Shown here: positions 6,223-12,973 of the stretch, one piece after another | Numbering within the stretch: the first letter of the stretch is position 1 | Layout: each line of letters opens with the position of its first letter | Source: Thermocaproicibacter sp002397355 | GTDB lineage: Bacteria; Bacillota; Clostridia; Oscillospirales; Acutalibacteraceae | DNA: 13,480 nt | NCBI GenBank assembly: GCA_036830905.1 | Contig: DAISNS010000054.1 | Coordinates: 1-13,480, forward strand | Direction of reading: 5' to 3' | Program-made: the position numbers and the translations under genes | Notes under the pieces: generated by a model | Database searches by the model: none | Seen by the model: the letters and a program-made list of their open reading frames with translations, nothing else | Told to the model about the DNA's origin: nothing

Positions 6223-7685
6223 AGCCCGACCCCCGTTCCCGTTGCCCCGGTCGCCGTCTCCCGCGCCGCGAGTTCATATTGGTTCGCGGCGCAGAGCAGC
6301 GCCGCCTCCGAAAATTTCGGCCCGATGAGCTGCATCCCCACGGGCATGCCGTCGCCGCCGCGGCCGCAGGGGACGCTGATGCCCGGCAGGCCGGCGATGT
6401 TGGCCGGAACCGTGCAGATGTCCGTCAGGTACGTTTCCACCGGGTCCTTCGCGGCGTAGTGCTCCGGAAACGCCGTGGTCGGAACCGTCGGCGCCAGGAT
6501 CACGTCGCATTTCCGGAACGCCGCGTCGAACGAGCGGACGATGGCGCCGCGCAGGCTCTGCGCTTTTTTGTAATAGGCGTCGTAATACCCGGCGCTCAGC
6601 ACGTAGGTGCCCAGCAGGATGCGGCGCTTCACCTCGGCGCCGAAGCCTTCGCTGCGCGTTTTACAGACCATGTCGTTGCGGTCCGCGTAGTGCTCCGTCC
6701 GGTAGCCGTAGCGGATGCCGTCGTACCGGCCGAGGTTTGAGGACGCCTCGGCGCACGCCAGGATGTAGTAGACCGGCACGCAGTACTTGACCGGCGGCAG
6801 CGAAAACTCGACGATCTGCGCGCCGAGCGCGCGGAAGACGTCCGCCGCGTCCGCCAAGGCTTTTGCCACGTCGGGCCGCACGCCGTCGAAGAATTCCTTC
6901 GCCACGCCGATCCTTTTGCCGCGCACTCCGTTTCCAAGCGCGGAGCAGACGGGTTCCCGGCTTCCGCTGCAGGTGGAGTCCATGGAGTCGTATGCCGAGA
7001 TGGCGTCGTAGACGAACGCGGCGTCCTCCACGCTGGGGGCGATCGGACCGATCTGGTCGAAGCTGGAAGCGTAGGCGATCAGGCCGTAGCGCGAGACGGC
7101 GCCGTAGGTCGGCTTGAAGCCGACCACGCCGCAGAAGCTGGCCGGCTGGCGGATAGAGCCGCCCGTGTCGGAGCCGAGGGCGTAGGCCGCAAGCCCGGCG
7201 CTTACGGCGGCGGCTGCGCCGCCGCTGCTGCCGCCCGCCACGCGCGACCTGTCGCGCGGGTTTTTCGCGCCGCCGAAGCAAGACGTCTCGCAGGACGAGC
7301 CCATCGCGAACTCATCCATGTTCGTTTTGCCCAGCAGCACGGCGTTCTGGGCCTTCAAGGCCTTCCAGACGGCGGCGTCGTAGACGGGGATGTAGCCCCG
7401 CAGCATCTTGGAGCAGCAGGTCGTTTCCACGCCTTTCGTGGAGATGTTGTCCTTGAGCGTCATCGGGATGCCTTCGAGCGGGGACAGGGACTCGCCGGCG
7501 GCGAGCTTCGCGTCCACCTTCGCGGCGGTGTCCAGCGCGATTTCCGGCGTGACCTTCACATAGGCGTTCAGCCCGCCGTTTTCCTTCCCGATTGCGCCGA
7601 GATATGCCTTCGTAAGCTCCGTGCAGCTGATTTCCTTCTTTTCCAGCCGCGCGTGCAGCCGCGCGATCGTTCCGTATTTTCCCAT
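6219..7685 (-). CDS. gatA: Asp-tRNA(Asn)/Glu-tRNA(Gln) amidotransferase subunit A
   Basis: GatA is the glutaminase subunit of GatCAB; it releases ammonia from glutamine for the amidation carried out by GatB. Its 488 residues are the normal length. The amidase-signature triad is visible: Lys78 in TLKDNISTKG, the cis-Ser153 in GGSSGGAAAAV, and nucleophile Ser177 in GSDTGGSIRQPA, followed by GFKPTYGAVSRYGL. The start at 7685 has AAGGAGGCG eight bases upstream. That ribosome-binding site overlaps the gatC stop codon. The gap to gatC is 12 bp and the overlap with gatB is 4 bp, so all three subunits are made from one message in the order C-A-B. No key residue is missing. Confidence 0.97.
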   Translation of the reverse strand: MGKYGTIARLHARLEKKEISCTELTKAYLGAIGKENGGLNAYVKVTPEIALDTAAKVDAKLAAGESLSPLEGIPMTLKDNISTKGVETTCCSKMLRGYIPVYDAAVWKALKAQNAVLLGKTNMDEFAMGSSCETSCFGGAKNPRDRSRVAGGSSGGAAAAVSAGLAAYALGSDTGGSIRQPASFCGVVGFKPTYGAVSRYGLIAYASSFDQIGPIAPSVEDAAFVYDAISAYDSMDSTCSGSREPVCSALGNGVRGKRIGVAKEFFDGVRPDVAKALADAADVFRALGAQIVEFSLPPVKYCVPVYYILACAEASSNLGRYDGIRYGYRTEHYADRNDMVCKTRSEGFGAEVKRRILLGTYVLSAGYYDAYYKKAQSLRGAIVRSFDAAFRKCDVILAPTVPTTAFPEHYAAKDPVETYLTDICTVPANIAGLPGISVPCGRGGDGMPVGMQLIGPKFSEAALLCAANQYELAARETATGATGTGVGL

Positions 7686-7697
7686 TCCGGCGCCTCC

Positions 7698-7976
7698 TTA
7701 CCCGCGCCGCCGCACGAGGAAGTATCCGTCTTCCGCGCACGGCGCGTTGTGCAGGATTTCTTCGCGGTCGTACGAGGGCGCGACGGCGTCCTCGCGGAAC
7801 ACGTTGAAAAGGCCGTTGATGTTGTCGAACTCGCCCGCGTCCGCCGCCGCTTCACCGACGGTGTCGGCGAAGCGGATGATCTCGTTCATGTCCTCCGTCA
7901 GACCGTCGAGCTCTTCCGGCGCGACGGAGAGCTTCGCGAGATTTGCGACTTTCAGGATTTCTTCGTGTGTGACCAT
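7698..7976 (-). CDS. gatC: Asp-tRNA(Asn)/Glu-tRNA(Gln) amidotransferase subunit C
   Basis: GatC is the small (92 aa) subunit that wraps around and stabilises the GatA-GatB interface. The N-terminal helix THEEILKVANLAKLSVAPEE and the later MNEIIRFADTVGE and NINGLFNVFREDAV segments are typical of GatC. Length agrees with the usual 90-100 residues. ATG at 7976 follows AGGAGGG (7985-7991). It sits 20 bp after aspS and 12 bp before gatA in the same orientation. Confidence 0.95.
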   Translation of the reverse strand: MVTHEEILKVANLAKLSVAPEELDGLTEDMNEIIRFADTVGEAAADAGEFDNINGLFNVFREDAVAPSYDREEILHNAPCAEDGYFLVRRRG

Positions 7977-7996
7977 GGCGGTTTCCCTCCTGCGCG

Positions 7997-9748
7997 TTAT
8001 TTTCTCAGCCGGATATGCGCTTCGCGGAGCTGCTGCTCCGTCACCTCGTTCGGCGCTCCCATCATGACGTCCTGCGCGTTGGAGTTCATCGGGAACGCGA
8101 TCACCTCGCGGATGTTATCCTCGCCCGTCAGAAGCATCAGCATCCGGTCGATACCCGGCGCCATGCCGGCGTGCGGCGGCGCGCCGTACTGAAAGGCGTG
8201 GTAAAGGGAGGTGAATTTCGTCTCCAGTTCTTTCTCGGAGTAACCGGCGATCTGAAAGGCCTTTTTCATGATCTCGATGTCGTGGTTGCGCACGGCGCCC
8301 GAGGAAAGCTCCACGCCGTTGCACACGATGTCGTACTGGTACGCGAGCACGTCCTCCGGCTTTTTGGTTCGCAGCGCCTCCATGCCGCCCTGCGGCATGG
8401 AGAACGGGTTGTGCGTGAAGACGGTCGCGCCCGTCTCCTCGTCGAGCTCGAACATCGGAAAATCAACGATGAAGCAGAATTCGTAGCGGCTTTTGTCGAC
8501 CAGGCCGAGGCGCTCCCCAAGCTCCGCGCGGATCTGCCCGGCGAGGCGCGGTGCCGTGTCGCTCTCGTCCGCGATGAAGAAGACGACCGTTCCCGGTTTC
8601 AGCCCGGCTCGGCGCGTCAGCTCGGCGCGCTTTTCCGCGGAGAGGTATTTGTCGATCGGCCCCTGATACTCGCCGGTCTCGGTCACCTTGATATAGCCGA
8701 GCCCTTTCATGCCGATGCTTTCTGCGAAGGAGAGCATCCCCGCGAAAAAGCTGCGCGGCTGGCCGGCGCAGTCCGGCACGCTGACGGCGCGCACCGTCTT
8801 GCGCTGGAAAGGCTTGAACGCCGTGCCCTCGAAGATATCCGTGATATCGACGATCTCGAGCGGATTGCGCAGGTCCGGTTTATCCGTGCCGTATTTCAGC
8901 ATGGATTCCGCGTAGGGGATGCGCCGGAACGGAGCGGGCGAAACTTGCTTGCCGGAAAATTTGCGGAACGTGTCCCCCACGACTTCCTCCGCCACGGCGA
9001 AAACGTCCTCCTGCTCGGCGAACGCCATCTCGAAGTCGAGCTGGTAGAATTCCCCGGGAGAACGGTCCGCGCGCGCGTCCTCGTCGCGGAAGCACGGAGC
9101 GATCTGGAAATACCGGTCGAAGCCGGAGACCATCAGGAGCTGCTTGAAGATCTGCGGGGCCTGCGGCAGGGCGTAGAATTTTCCCGGATGCCTGCGGCTC
9201 GGGATGAGGTAGTCGCGCGCGCCTTCCGGCGACGAGGCGGAAAGGATCGGCGTCTGGATTTCCAGAAAGCCGAGGTCCGTCATCTTCCGGCGCAGGTAGG
9301 AGATCAGCTGCGAGCGCAGCACGATGTTGCGGTGGACCTTGGGGTTGCGCAGGTCCAGGTAGCGGTAGCGCAGGCGCACGTCCTCCTTCGTTTCCCGCGA
9401 GACGTCCACCTCGAAGGGCAGGGGGGCGGTCACCTTCCCCAGCACCGTGAGCTCCTCCGCGGCGATTTCGACCGTGCCGGTCGGTATTTTCGGGTTATAG
9501 GTGTCCGCGTCGCGCGGGATGACTTTCCCCTTCGCGGTCAGCGTGCACTCGCGGTTCACGTCGCGGAGCATCTCCTGGTCGTGCACCACGATCTGGACCA
9601 CGCCGTAGTGGTCCCGCAGGTCGAGGAACTGCACGCCGCCGTGGTTGCGGATATTCTCCACCCAGCCGGCCACGCGGACCGTCCGGCCGATTTCCTTTTC
9701 GCTGATGTCGCCGCAAAGATGCGTGTGGTATCGGTTTACACTGATCAT
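7997..9748 (-). CDS. aspS: Aspartyl-tRNA synthetase, probably non-discriminating
   Basis: This class II synthetase charges Asp onto tRNA(Asp) and, if non-discriminating, also onto tRNA(Asn). Its 583 residues match the bacterial type. The OB-fold anticodon-binding domain is about residues 1-110, the catalytic core begins near 125, and the bacterial GAD insertion lies about 285-420. Motif 2 is FRDEDARADR (220-229), continued as SPGEFYQLDFEM. Motif 3 contains GIDR at 532-535. The loop VENIRNHGGVQF has His36 where discriminating enzymes such as that of E. coli have Leu; a His there is associated with non-discriminating AspRS. Co-transcription with gatCAB supports this role: Asp-tRNA(Asn) made here would be amidated to Asn-tRNA(Asn). 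It is the first gene after a strong promoter. Specificity itself is inferred. Confidence 0.96.
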   Translation of the reverse strand: MISVNRYHTHLCGDISEKEIGRTVRVAGWVENIRNHGGVQFLDLRDHYGVVQIVVHDQEMLRDVNRECTLTAKGKVIPRDADTYNPKIPTGTVEIAAEELTVLGKVTAPLPFEVDVSRETKEDVRLRYRYLDLRNPKVHRNIVLRSQLISYLRRKMTDLGFLEIQTPILSASSPEGARDYLIPSRRHPGKFYALPQAPQIFKQLLMVSGFDRYFQIAPCFRDEDARADRSPGEFYQLDFEMAFAEQEDVFAVAEEVVGDTFRKFSGKQVSPAPFRRIPYAESMLKYGTDKPDLRNPLEIVDITDIFEGTAFKPFQRKTVRAVSVPDCAGQPRSFFAGMLSFAESIGMKGLGYIKVTETGEYQGPIDKYLSAEKRAELTRRAGLKPGTVVFFIADESDTAPRLAGQIRAELGERLGLVDKSRYEFCFIVDFPMFELDEETGATVFTHNPFSMPQGGMEALRTKKPEDVLAYQYDIVCNGVELSSGAVRNHDIEIMKKAFQIAGYSEKELETKFTSLYHAFQYGAPPHAGMAPGIDRMLMLLTGEDNIREVIAFPMNSNAQDVMMGAPNEVTEQQLREAHIRLRK

Positions 9749-9798
9749 AGTCTCCGCAAATCCCCTTTACGCGCTTTTTCGCTTTTGTTTGGTAAATG

Positions 9799-9827
9799 AT
9801 TATAGCATGAAATGGATTTCTTTTCAA
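9799..9827 (-). promoter_or_regulatory. Sigma-A-type promoter of the aspS-gatCAB operon
   Basis: On the minus strand, TTGAAA (9827-9822), a 17-bp spacer and TATAAT (9804-9799) form an almost consensus promoter. TGC directly before the -10 provides an extended -10. The predicted start near 9792 leaves a leader of about 45 nt, too short for a T-box. It lies in the 120-bp gap between the pepT stop and the aspS start. No clear terminator for pepT was seen in that gap. Confidence 0.85.
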
Positions 9828-9868
9828 CGGCGGAGCGCGTCCGGACCGTGAAAAGGCATCCGTGAGGT

Positions 9869-11080
9869 TTACGCGGAAACGAGATTGACCAGGATCTCGA
9901 CGACGCGGTCCATCTCCGGGACGGAGACGAACTCGAACCGGCTGTGGCAGTTGTGCCCGCCGGTGGGAAGGTTGGGGCAGGGGAGGCCGCGGAAAGAGAG
10001 CATCGCGCCGTCCGTGCCGCCGCGGATGGGCGTGACGTTCGGTTCCACGCCGGCCCTGCGCATGGCGCGCTCCGCCCGCGCGATGATCTCCGGGTTCTTT
10101 TCCACGACGGGGCGCATGTTGTAGTAGGAGTCTTTCAGCGAGAGATCGAACGTGCCCTTGCCGTATTTTCCGTTGAGATAGGCCGCCGCTTGCCGAAGGT
10201 AGGATTTGCGCGCCTCGAATTTTTCCTTGTCGTGGTCGCGGATGATGTAGCGCAGCACGGCTTTCTCCGTTCCGCCCTCGATGTGCTCGAGAAAGTAGAA
10301 GCCCTCGCGGCCCTCGGTGTGCTCGGGTGCTTCGTCGGGCGGCAGCAGGGAGTGGAACTGCATGCCGAGCAGGGCGGCATTCTTCATCTTGTCCTTCGCG
10401 TCTCCGGGGTGGGTGCTGACGCCATGCACCGTCACGAGCGCGGAAGCGGCGTTGAAGTTTTCGTACGAAAACTCCTCCAGCACTCCGCCGTCCACGGTGT
10501 AGGCGAAGTCGGCCCCGAAGCCGGCCACGTCGAAGCGGTCCGCGCCACGGCCGATCTCCTCGTCCGGCGTGAACGCCACGACAATTTTTCCGTGCGGGAT
10601 ATTCCTCGCGAGCAGCGTTTCCGCCGCCGTGAGAATTTCCGCGATCCCGGCCTTGTCGTCGCCGCCGAGCAGCGTGGTGCCGTCGGTGACGATCAGCTCC
10701 ATCCCGCGGCATTTTGCCAGGCACGGGAATTCGCTTTCGCGCAGCGCGATGTTCTTTTCCGGGTTCAGCACGATGTCTCCGCCCGTGTATTTCACCAGGC
10801 GGGGCCGGATGTTTGCCCCGCTTGCGGCGGAGCTTGTGTCCATATGGGAGATCAGGCCGATCACCGGCTGCTTTCCGGCGCAGTTTGCGGGCAGGGAACC
10901 GTAGACGTAGCCGTCCGCATCCATATGCGCGTCCGCAAAGCCGATCCGTTTCATTTCCTCCGCCAGCGCCGCGCCGAAAACCTTTTGGTTTTCCGTGCTC
11001 GGGCAGAGATCTTCCGGCGCGTTTTCGTCGGAGGTCGTATCGTATTTTACGTAATTCAGGAGGCGCTCATACGCTTTCAT
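9869..11080 (-). CDS. pepT: Peptidase T (tripeptide aminopeptidase)
   Basis: PepT is a cytoplasmic M20-family zinc aminopeptidase that removes the N-terminal residue from tripeptides. The 403 residues match E. coli PepT (about 408). The two-metal site is intact and nearly in register with the E. coli numbering: His79 and Asp81 in GLISHMDTSS, bridging Asp141 in LGGDDKAGIAE, catalytic Glu174 and Glu175 in TPDEEIGRGAD, Asp197 in YTVDGG, and a C-terminal His in PTGGHNCHSRFE. I start it at ATG 11080, which is preceded by an AAGGAAAACG ribosome-binding site and begins MKAYERLLNYV as PepT proteins do. The open frame runs further upstream, but that part is antisense noise over the neighbouring gene. 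It follows the small FakA-like gene by 29 bp and is probably co-transcribed with it. Confidence 0.96.
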   Translation of the reverse strand: MKAYERLLNYVKYDTTSDENAPEDLCPSTENQKVFGAALAEEMKRIGFADAHMDADGYVYGSLPANCAGKQPVIGLISHMDTSSAASGANIRPRLVKYTGGDIVLNPEKNIALRESEFPCLAKCRGMELIVTDGTTLLGGDDKAGIAEILTAAETLLARNIPHGKIVVAFTPDEEIGRGADRFDVAGFGADFAYTVDGGVLEEFSYENFNAASALVTVHGVSTHPGDAKDKMKNAALLGMQFHSLLPPDEAPEHTEGREGFYFLEHIEGGTEKAVLRYIIRDHDKEKFEARKSYLRQAAAYLNGKYGKGTFDLSLKDSYYNMRPVVEKNPEIIARAERAMRRAGVEPNVTPIRGGTDGAMLSFRGLPCPNLPTGGHNCHSRFEFVSVPEMDRVVEILVNLVSA

Positions 11081-11109
11081 CGTTTTCCTTCTTCCTTTTC
11101 TGCCGTGGC

Positions 11110-11361
11110 TCAGCCCCGCTGGCCGTTTTCCTGGCGTTCCATGTTTTCCACGACGATGTCGTGGATGTCTCCCAGCGAGGCGCAGTATTCGAGCACTTTC
11201 CATGGGGTGTTGGTGTGGTAATGGATTTTGATCAGGTCTTCGTCTCCGACCACAAGAAGACAGTCCCCCTCGATGTTTTTGGAGAGATAGTCGTTGATGG
11301 CGTCTTCCGAAAGATTTTTCCCTTCGATAAGCAGCTGCGTGTCGAATCGGTATTCCAGCAT
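11110..11361 (-). CDS. Free-standing FakA/YloV (DAK2-family) middle-domain protein
   Basis: This 83-aa protein resembles only the central domain of FakA/YloV, the fatty-acid kinase component that normally carries an N-terminal DhaL kinase domain and a C-terminal DegV-like domain. The matching core is GDCLLVVGDEDLIKIHYHTNTP (residues 32-53, quoted here only to show the G-D-x-L-L-V and H-x-H pattern) and IVVENMERQ near 69-77. His47 and His49 keep the H-x-H pair found in this domain. The position near the N-terminus that is Cys in full-length proteins appears to be Arg5. ATG at 11361 has AAAGGAGGA at ideal spacing, so it is a real gene and not a fragment. It precedes pepT by 29 bp. It may be a partner or regulator of a fatty-acid kinase, but its function is unknown. 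Confidence 0.75.
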   Translation of the reverse strand: MLEYRFDTQLLIEGKNLSEDAINDYLSKNIEGDCLLVVGDEDLIKIHYHTNTPWKVLEYCASLGDIHDIVVENMERQENGQRG

Positions 11362-11408
11362 AGCCGGCTCCTCCTTTGATTTTTTCGGTTTCCGGTTCCG
11401 TTTTGAAT

Positions 11409-11437
11409 ATCATACGCTTTTTTGGTGCGGATGAAAA
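11409..11437 (-). promoter_or_regulatory. Candidate promoter for the FakA-domain gene and pepT
   Basis: On the minus strand, TTTTCA (11437-11432), a 17-bp spacer and TATGAT (11414-11409) lie in the 89-bp gap after the MocR regulator stop. The -10 is good and the -35 is weak. The predicted leader is about 40 nt. No terminator is obvious after the regulator gene, so read-through from it is also possible. Confidence 0.45.
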
Positions 11438-11450
11438 GCCCCCGATGCGG

Positions 11451-12818
11451 TCAAATTCCGCGCCACGCCTCTTTCAGGCATGCGACGGCGTCTTCGATGT
11501 CGCCGAGCGGGATGCCGGCGAAGCCGAGCCGGACGCTTTCGCCCGGCGCGGGCTGGACACGCACGCCGTTTTTCAGCGCGAGGCGGCAGAGCTCCGCGGC
11601 GCTTTTTTCCGCTTTCGGCGTAAGGATGACGGTAAGCGGCGTCTCCTGAAGGAGAATGTCCGCTTTCCCCGCAAAGGCGTCCTCCAGCGCGCGCAGCAGC
11701 TTTTCGCTTTTTGCGCCGTACAGCTTTCGCAGGCGGCGCAGATGGCGTTCCATCTGCCCGCTGCGGATATACTCCGCCAGCGCGAGCTGCTCCACTTTGG
11801 AGGCGGTCTGGTTGTAGTTTGCGGCGCGCGGCAGGTAGCGCGCCAGCAACTCCGGCGTGAGTGCCATGTAGCCGATGCGCACGGAGGGAAGCAGCAGCTT
11901 CGAGAACGAGCCGAGGTACACGACGCCCCTGCCGCCCGCAATGCCCTGCATGGCGGGAACGGGGCGCGCGCGGTAGCGCAGCTCGCCGTTGTAGTCGTCC
12001 TCGATGATGATCCCGCCGGAGCGCTCCGCCCATTTCAGAAGCTCCAGGCGGCGGTTCATGGGGATGGGGGAACCGGTGCGGATGCGATTCGACGGGCTGA
12101 GGTAAACGAGGCGCGGCCGCGCTTTTTCCACGGCGTCCATGCGGATGCCGTCGCCGTCGCAGGGAAGCTTCCGCACGGAAAAGCCGCAGTCCGCGAAGAC
12201 CTGCTCCGCCTGAGGGAAGCCGGGCTCCTCCATGACTACGGAGCGGTGCTCCCCGCCGAAAAGACCGCAAAGCAGAAAAAGCAGCGGCTGCGTTCCGGCG
12301 CCGATGACGATCTGCTCGGGGGCGGCGGCGACGCCGCGCGCCCCGTAGCTGTAAGCGGAGAGCGCTTCCCGCAGCCCGCGTTCGCCCTGGTGCTCGCCGT
12401 AGGAGGCGAGAGCGCCCCGCCGGTTCAGCGCGTCCCGGATGTTCCGCCGCCAGATCTTTAAATCCATCAGTCCCTCGTCCACGCAGTCGCTTCCGAAATT
12501 ATACCGCGGCGGCGGGCCGGCGGCGGGAAGCCCGGCGGACGGGGCCGGCGTCCGCGGCAGCCCGCCGCGCGCCGCATCCCGCGCAAAGTAGCCGCGCTTC
12601 GGGGAAGCGCGCAGATACCCTTCCACGCAGAGCTGCTGGTAGGCGCTCTCCACGGTGGTGCAGCTCAGGCCCAGGTCCGCCGCGAGCCTGCGCACGGAAG
12701 GCAGCCGCTCGCCGCTTTTCAGCCGCCCTGTTTCCGCCGCCGTCCGGATGGAAAGGTAAAGCTGCCGGTAGAGCGGTTCCGTTGAATTTTTATTGAGCTG
12801 AAGAGAATCATAAATCAT
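11451..12818 (-). CDS. MocR/PdxR-type GntR-family regulator with aminotransferase domain
   Basis: This is a transcription factor fused to a fold-type I aminotransferase domain that binds PLP as effector or cofactor. Residues 1-75 form the GntR winged helix (LYRQLYLSIR, RLPSVRRLAADLGLS, TVESAYQQL, LRASPKRGYF). A linker of about 40 residues follows, then the aminotransferase domain from about 115 to 455. PLP contacts are intact: Asp274 and Tyr276 in IIEDDYNGE, and the Schiff-base Lys307 in GSFSKLLLPSVRIGYM. The 31-residue Tyr-to-Lys spacing is the same as in GabR. Length (455 aa) is normal. ATG 12818 has only a poor purine-rich ribosome-binding site. It is divergent from an ECF-transporter S component, the expected target along with its own gene. 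Effector candidates are PLP or an amine; PdxR-like regulators control B6 supply, but assignment by sequence alone is not safe. Confidence 0.92.
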   Translation of the reverse strand: MIYDSLQLNKNSTEPLYRQLYLSIRTAAETGRLKSGERLPSVRRLAADLGLSCTTVESAYQQLCVEGYLRASPKRGYFARDAARGGLPRTPAPSAGLPAAGPPPRYNFGSDCVDEGLMDLKIWRRNIRDALNRRGALASYGEHQGERGLREALSAYSYGARGVAAAPEQIVIGAGTQPLLFLLCGLFGGEHRSVVMEEPGFPQAEQVFADCGFSVRKLPCDGDGIRMDAVEKARPRLVYLSPSNRIRTGSPIPMNRRLELLKWAERSGGIIIEDDYNGELRYRARPVPAMQGIAGGRGVVYLGSFSKLLLPSVRIGYMALTPELLARYLPRAANYNQTASKVEQLALAEYIRSGQMERHLRRLRKLYGAKSEKLLRALEDAFAGKADILLQETPLTVILTPKAEKSAAELCRLALKNGVRVQPAPGESVRLGFAGIPLGDIEDAVACLKEAWRGI

Positions 12819-12840
12819 GAACCCGCCCCCGTCCCAATAT

Positions 12841-12872
12841 CTGTACTGATTAAATTTTTATAAACTGTGACT
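12841..12872. promoter_or_regulatory. Candidate MocR operator: direct repeat CTGT(G)ACT
   Basis: CTGTACT at 12841-12847 and CTGTGACT at 12865-12872 are 24 bp apart, about two helical turns and a little more. Direct repeats near divergent promoters are the usual binding sites of MocR regulators. A wider inverted pair, ATCTGT (12839-12844) and ACAGAT (12883-12888), brackets the same AT-rich stretch. The assignment is positional only. Confidence 0.35.
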
Positions 12873-12877
12873 TTCAA
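12849..12877 (-). promoter_or_regulatory. Promoter of the MocR-type regulator gene
   Basis: On the minus strand, TTGAAA (12877-12872), a 17-bp spacer and TTTAAT (12854-12849) match the sigma-A pattern. They would start transcription about 24 nt upstream of the regulator ATG. The direct repeats lie inside the promoter, consistent with autoregulation. Confidence 0.6.
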
Positions 12878-12900
12878 AAATAACAGATTTCCGCTATGAT
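12872..12900 (+). promoter_or_regulatory. Promoter of the ECF transporter gene
   Basis: TATGAT (12895-12900) is a good -10. Seventeen bases upstream is TTTCAA (12872-12877), a poor -35 and the exact complement of the regulator's -35. A good -10 with a poor -35 is what one expects at a promoter that needs an activator. Confidence 0.5.
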
Positions 12901-12917
12901 GATACCACAAATTCAGG

Positions 12918-12953
12918 CGGCCGCCAATACCCGGGTGAAAAAACGGGCGGCCG
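12918..12953 (+). promoter_or_regulatory. GC-rich leader hairpin before the ECF transporter ribosome-binding site
   Basis: CGGCCGCC (12918-12925) and GGCGGCCG (12946-12953) form an 8-bp all-GC stem around a 20-base loop that contains CCCGGG. The ribosome-binding site AGAAAGGA starts immediately after the stem. The structure sits in the predicted 5' leader of about 67 nt and might modulate translation. There is no T-run, so it is not a terminator. Confidence 0.5.
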
Positions 12954-12973
12954 GAGAAAGGAATCCTGTAACC

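Noticed and set aside
8015..9799. 594-codon plus-strand frame opposite aspS
   Set aside because: It mirrors aspS, has no family motif, and its composition is that of an antisense shadow.
9749..9868. T-box or other riboswitch ahead of aspS
   Set aside because: The promoter lies only about 50-80 bp before the start codon, leaving a leader too short for a T-box. No T-box sequence is visible.
9944..11221. 425-codon plus-strand frame opposite pepT
   Set aside because: It is a shadow of pepT, with no plausible domain and no ribosome-binding site of note.
11081..11413. Upstream extension of pepT to 514 codons
   Set aside because: It would cover the 83-aa FakA-domain gene in a different frame. PepT homology begins at ATG 11080, which has a good ribosome-binding site.
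11376..12461. 361-codon plus-strand frame opposite the MocR regulator
   Set aside because: It lies wholly antisense to a gene with intact GntR and aminotransferase motifs, so it is a shadow.
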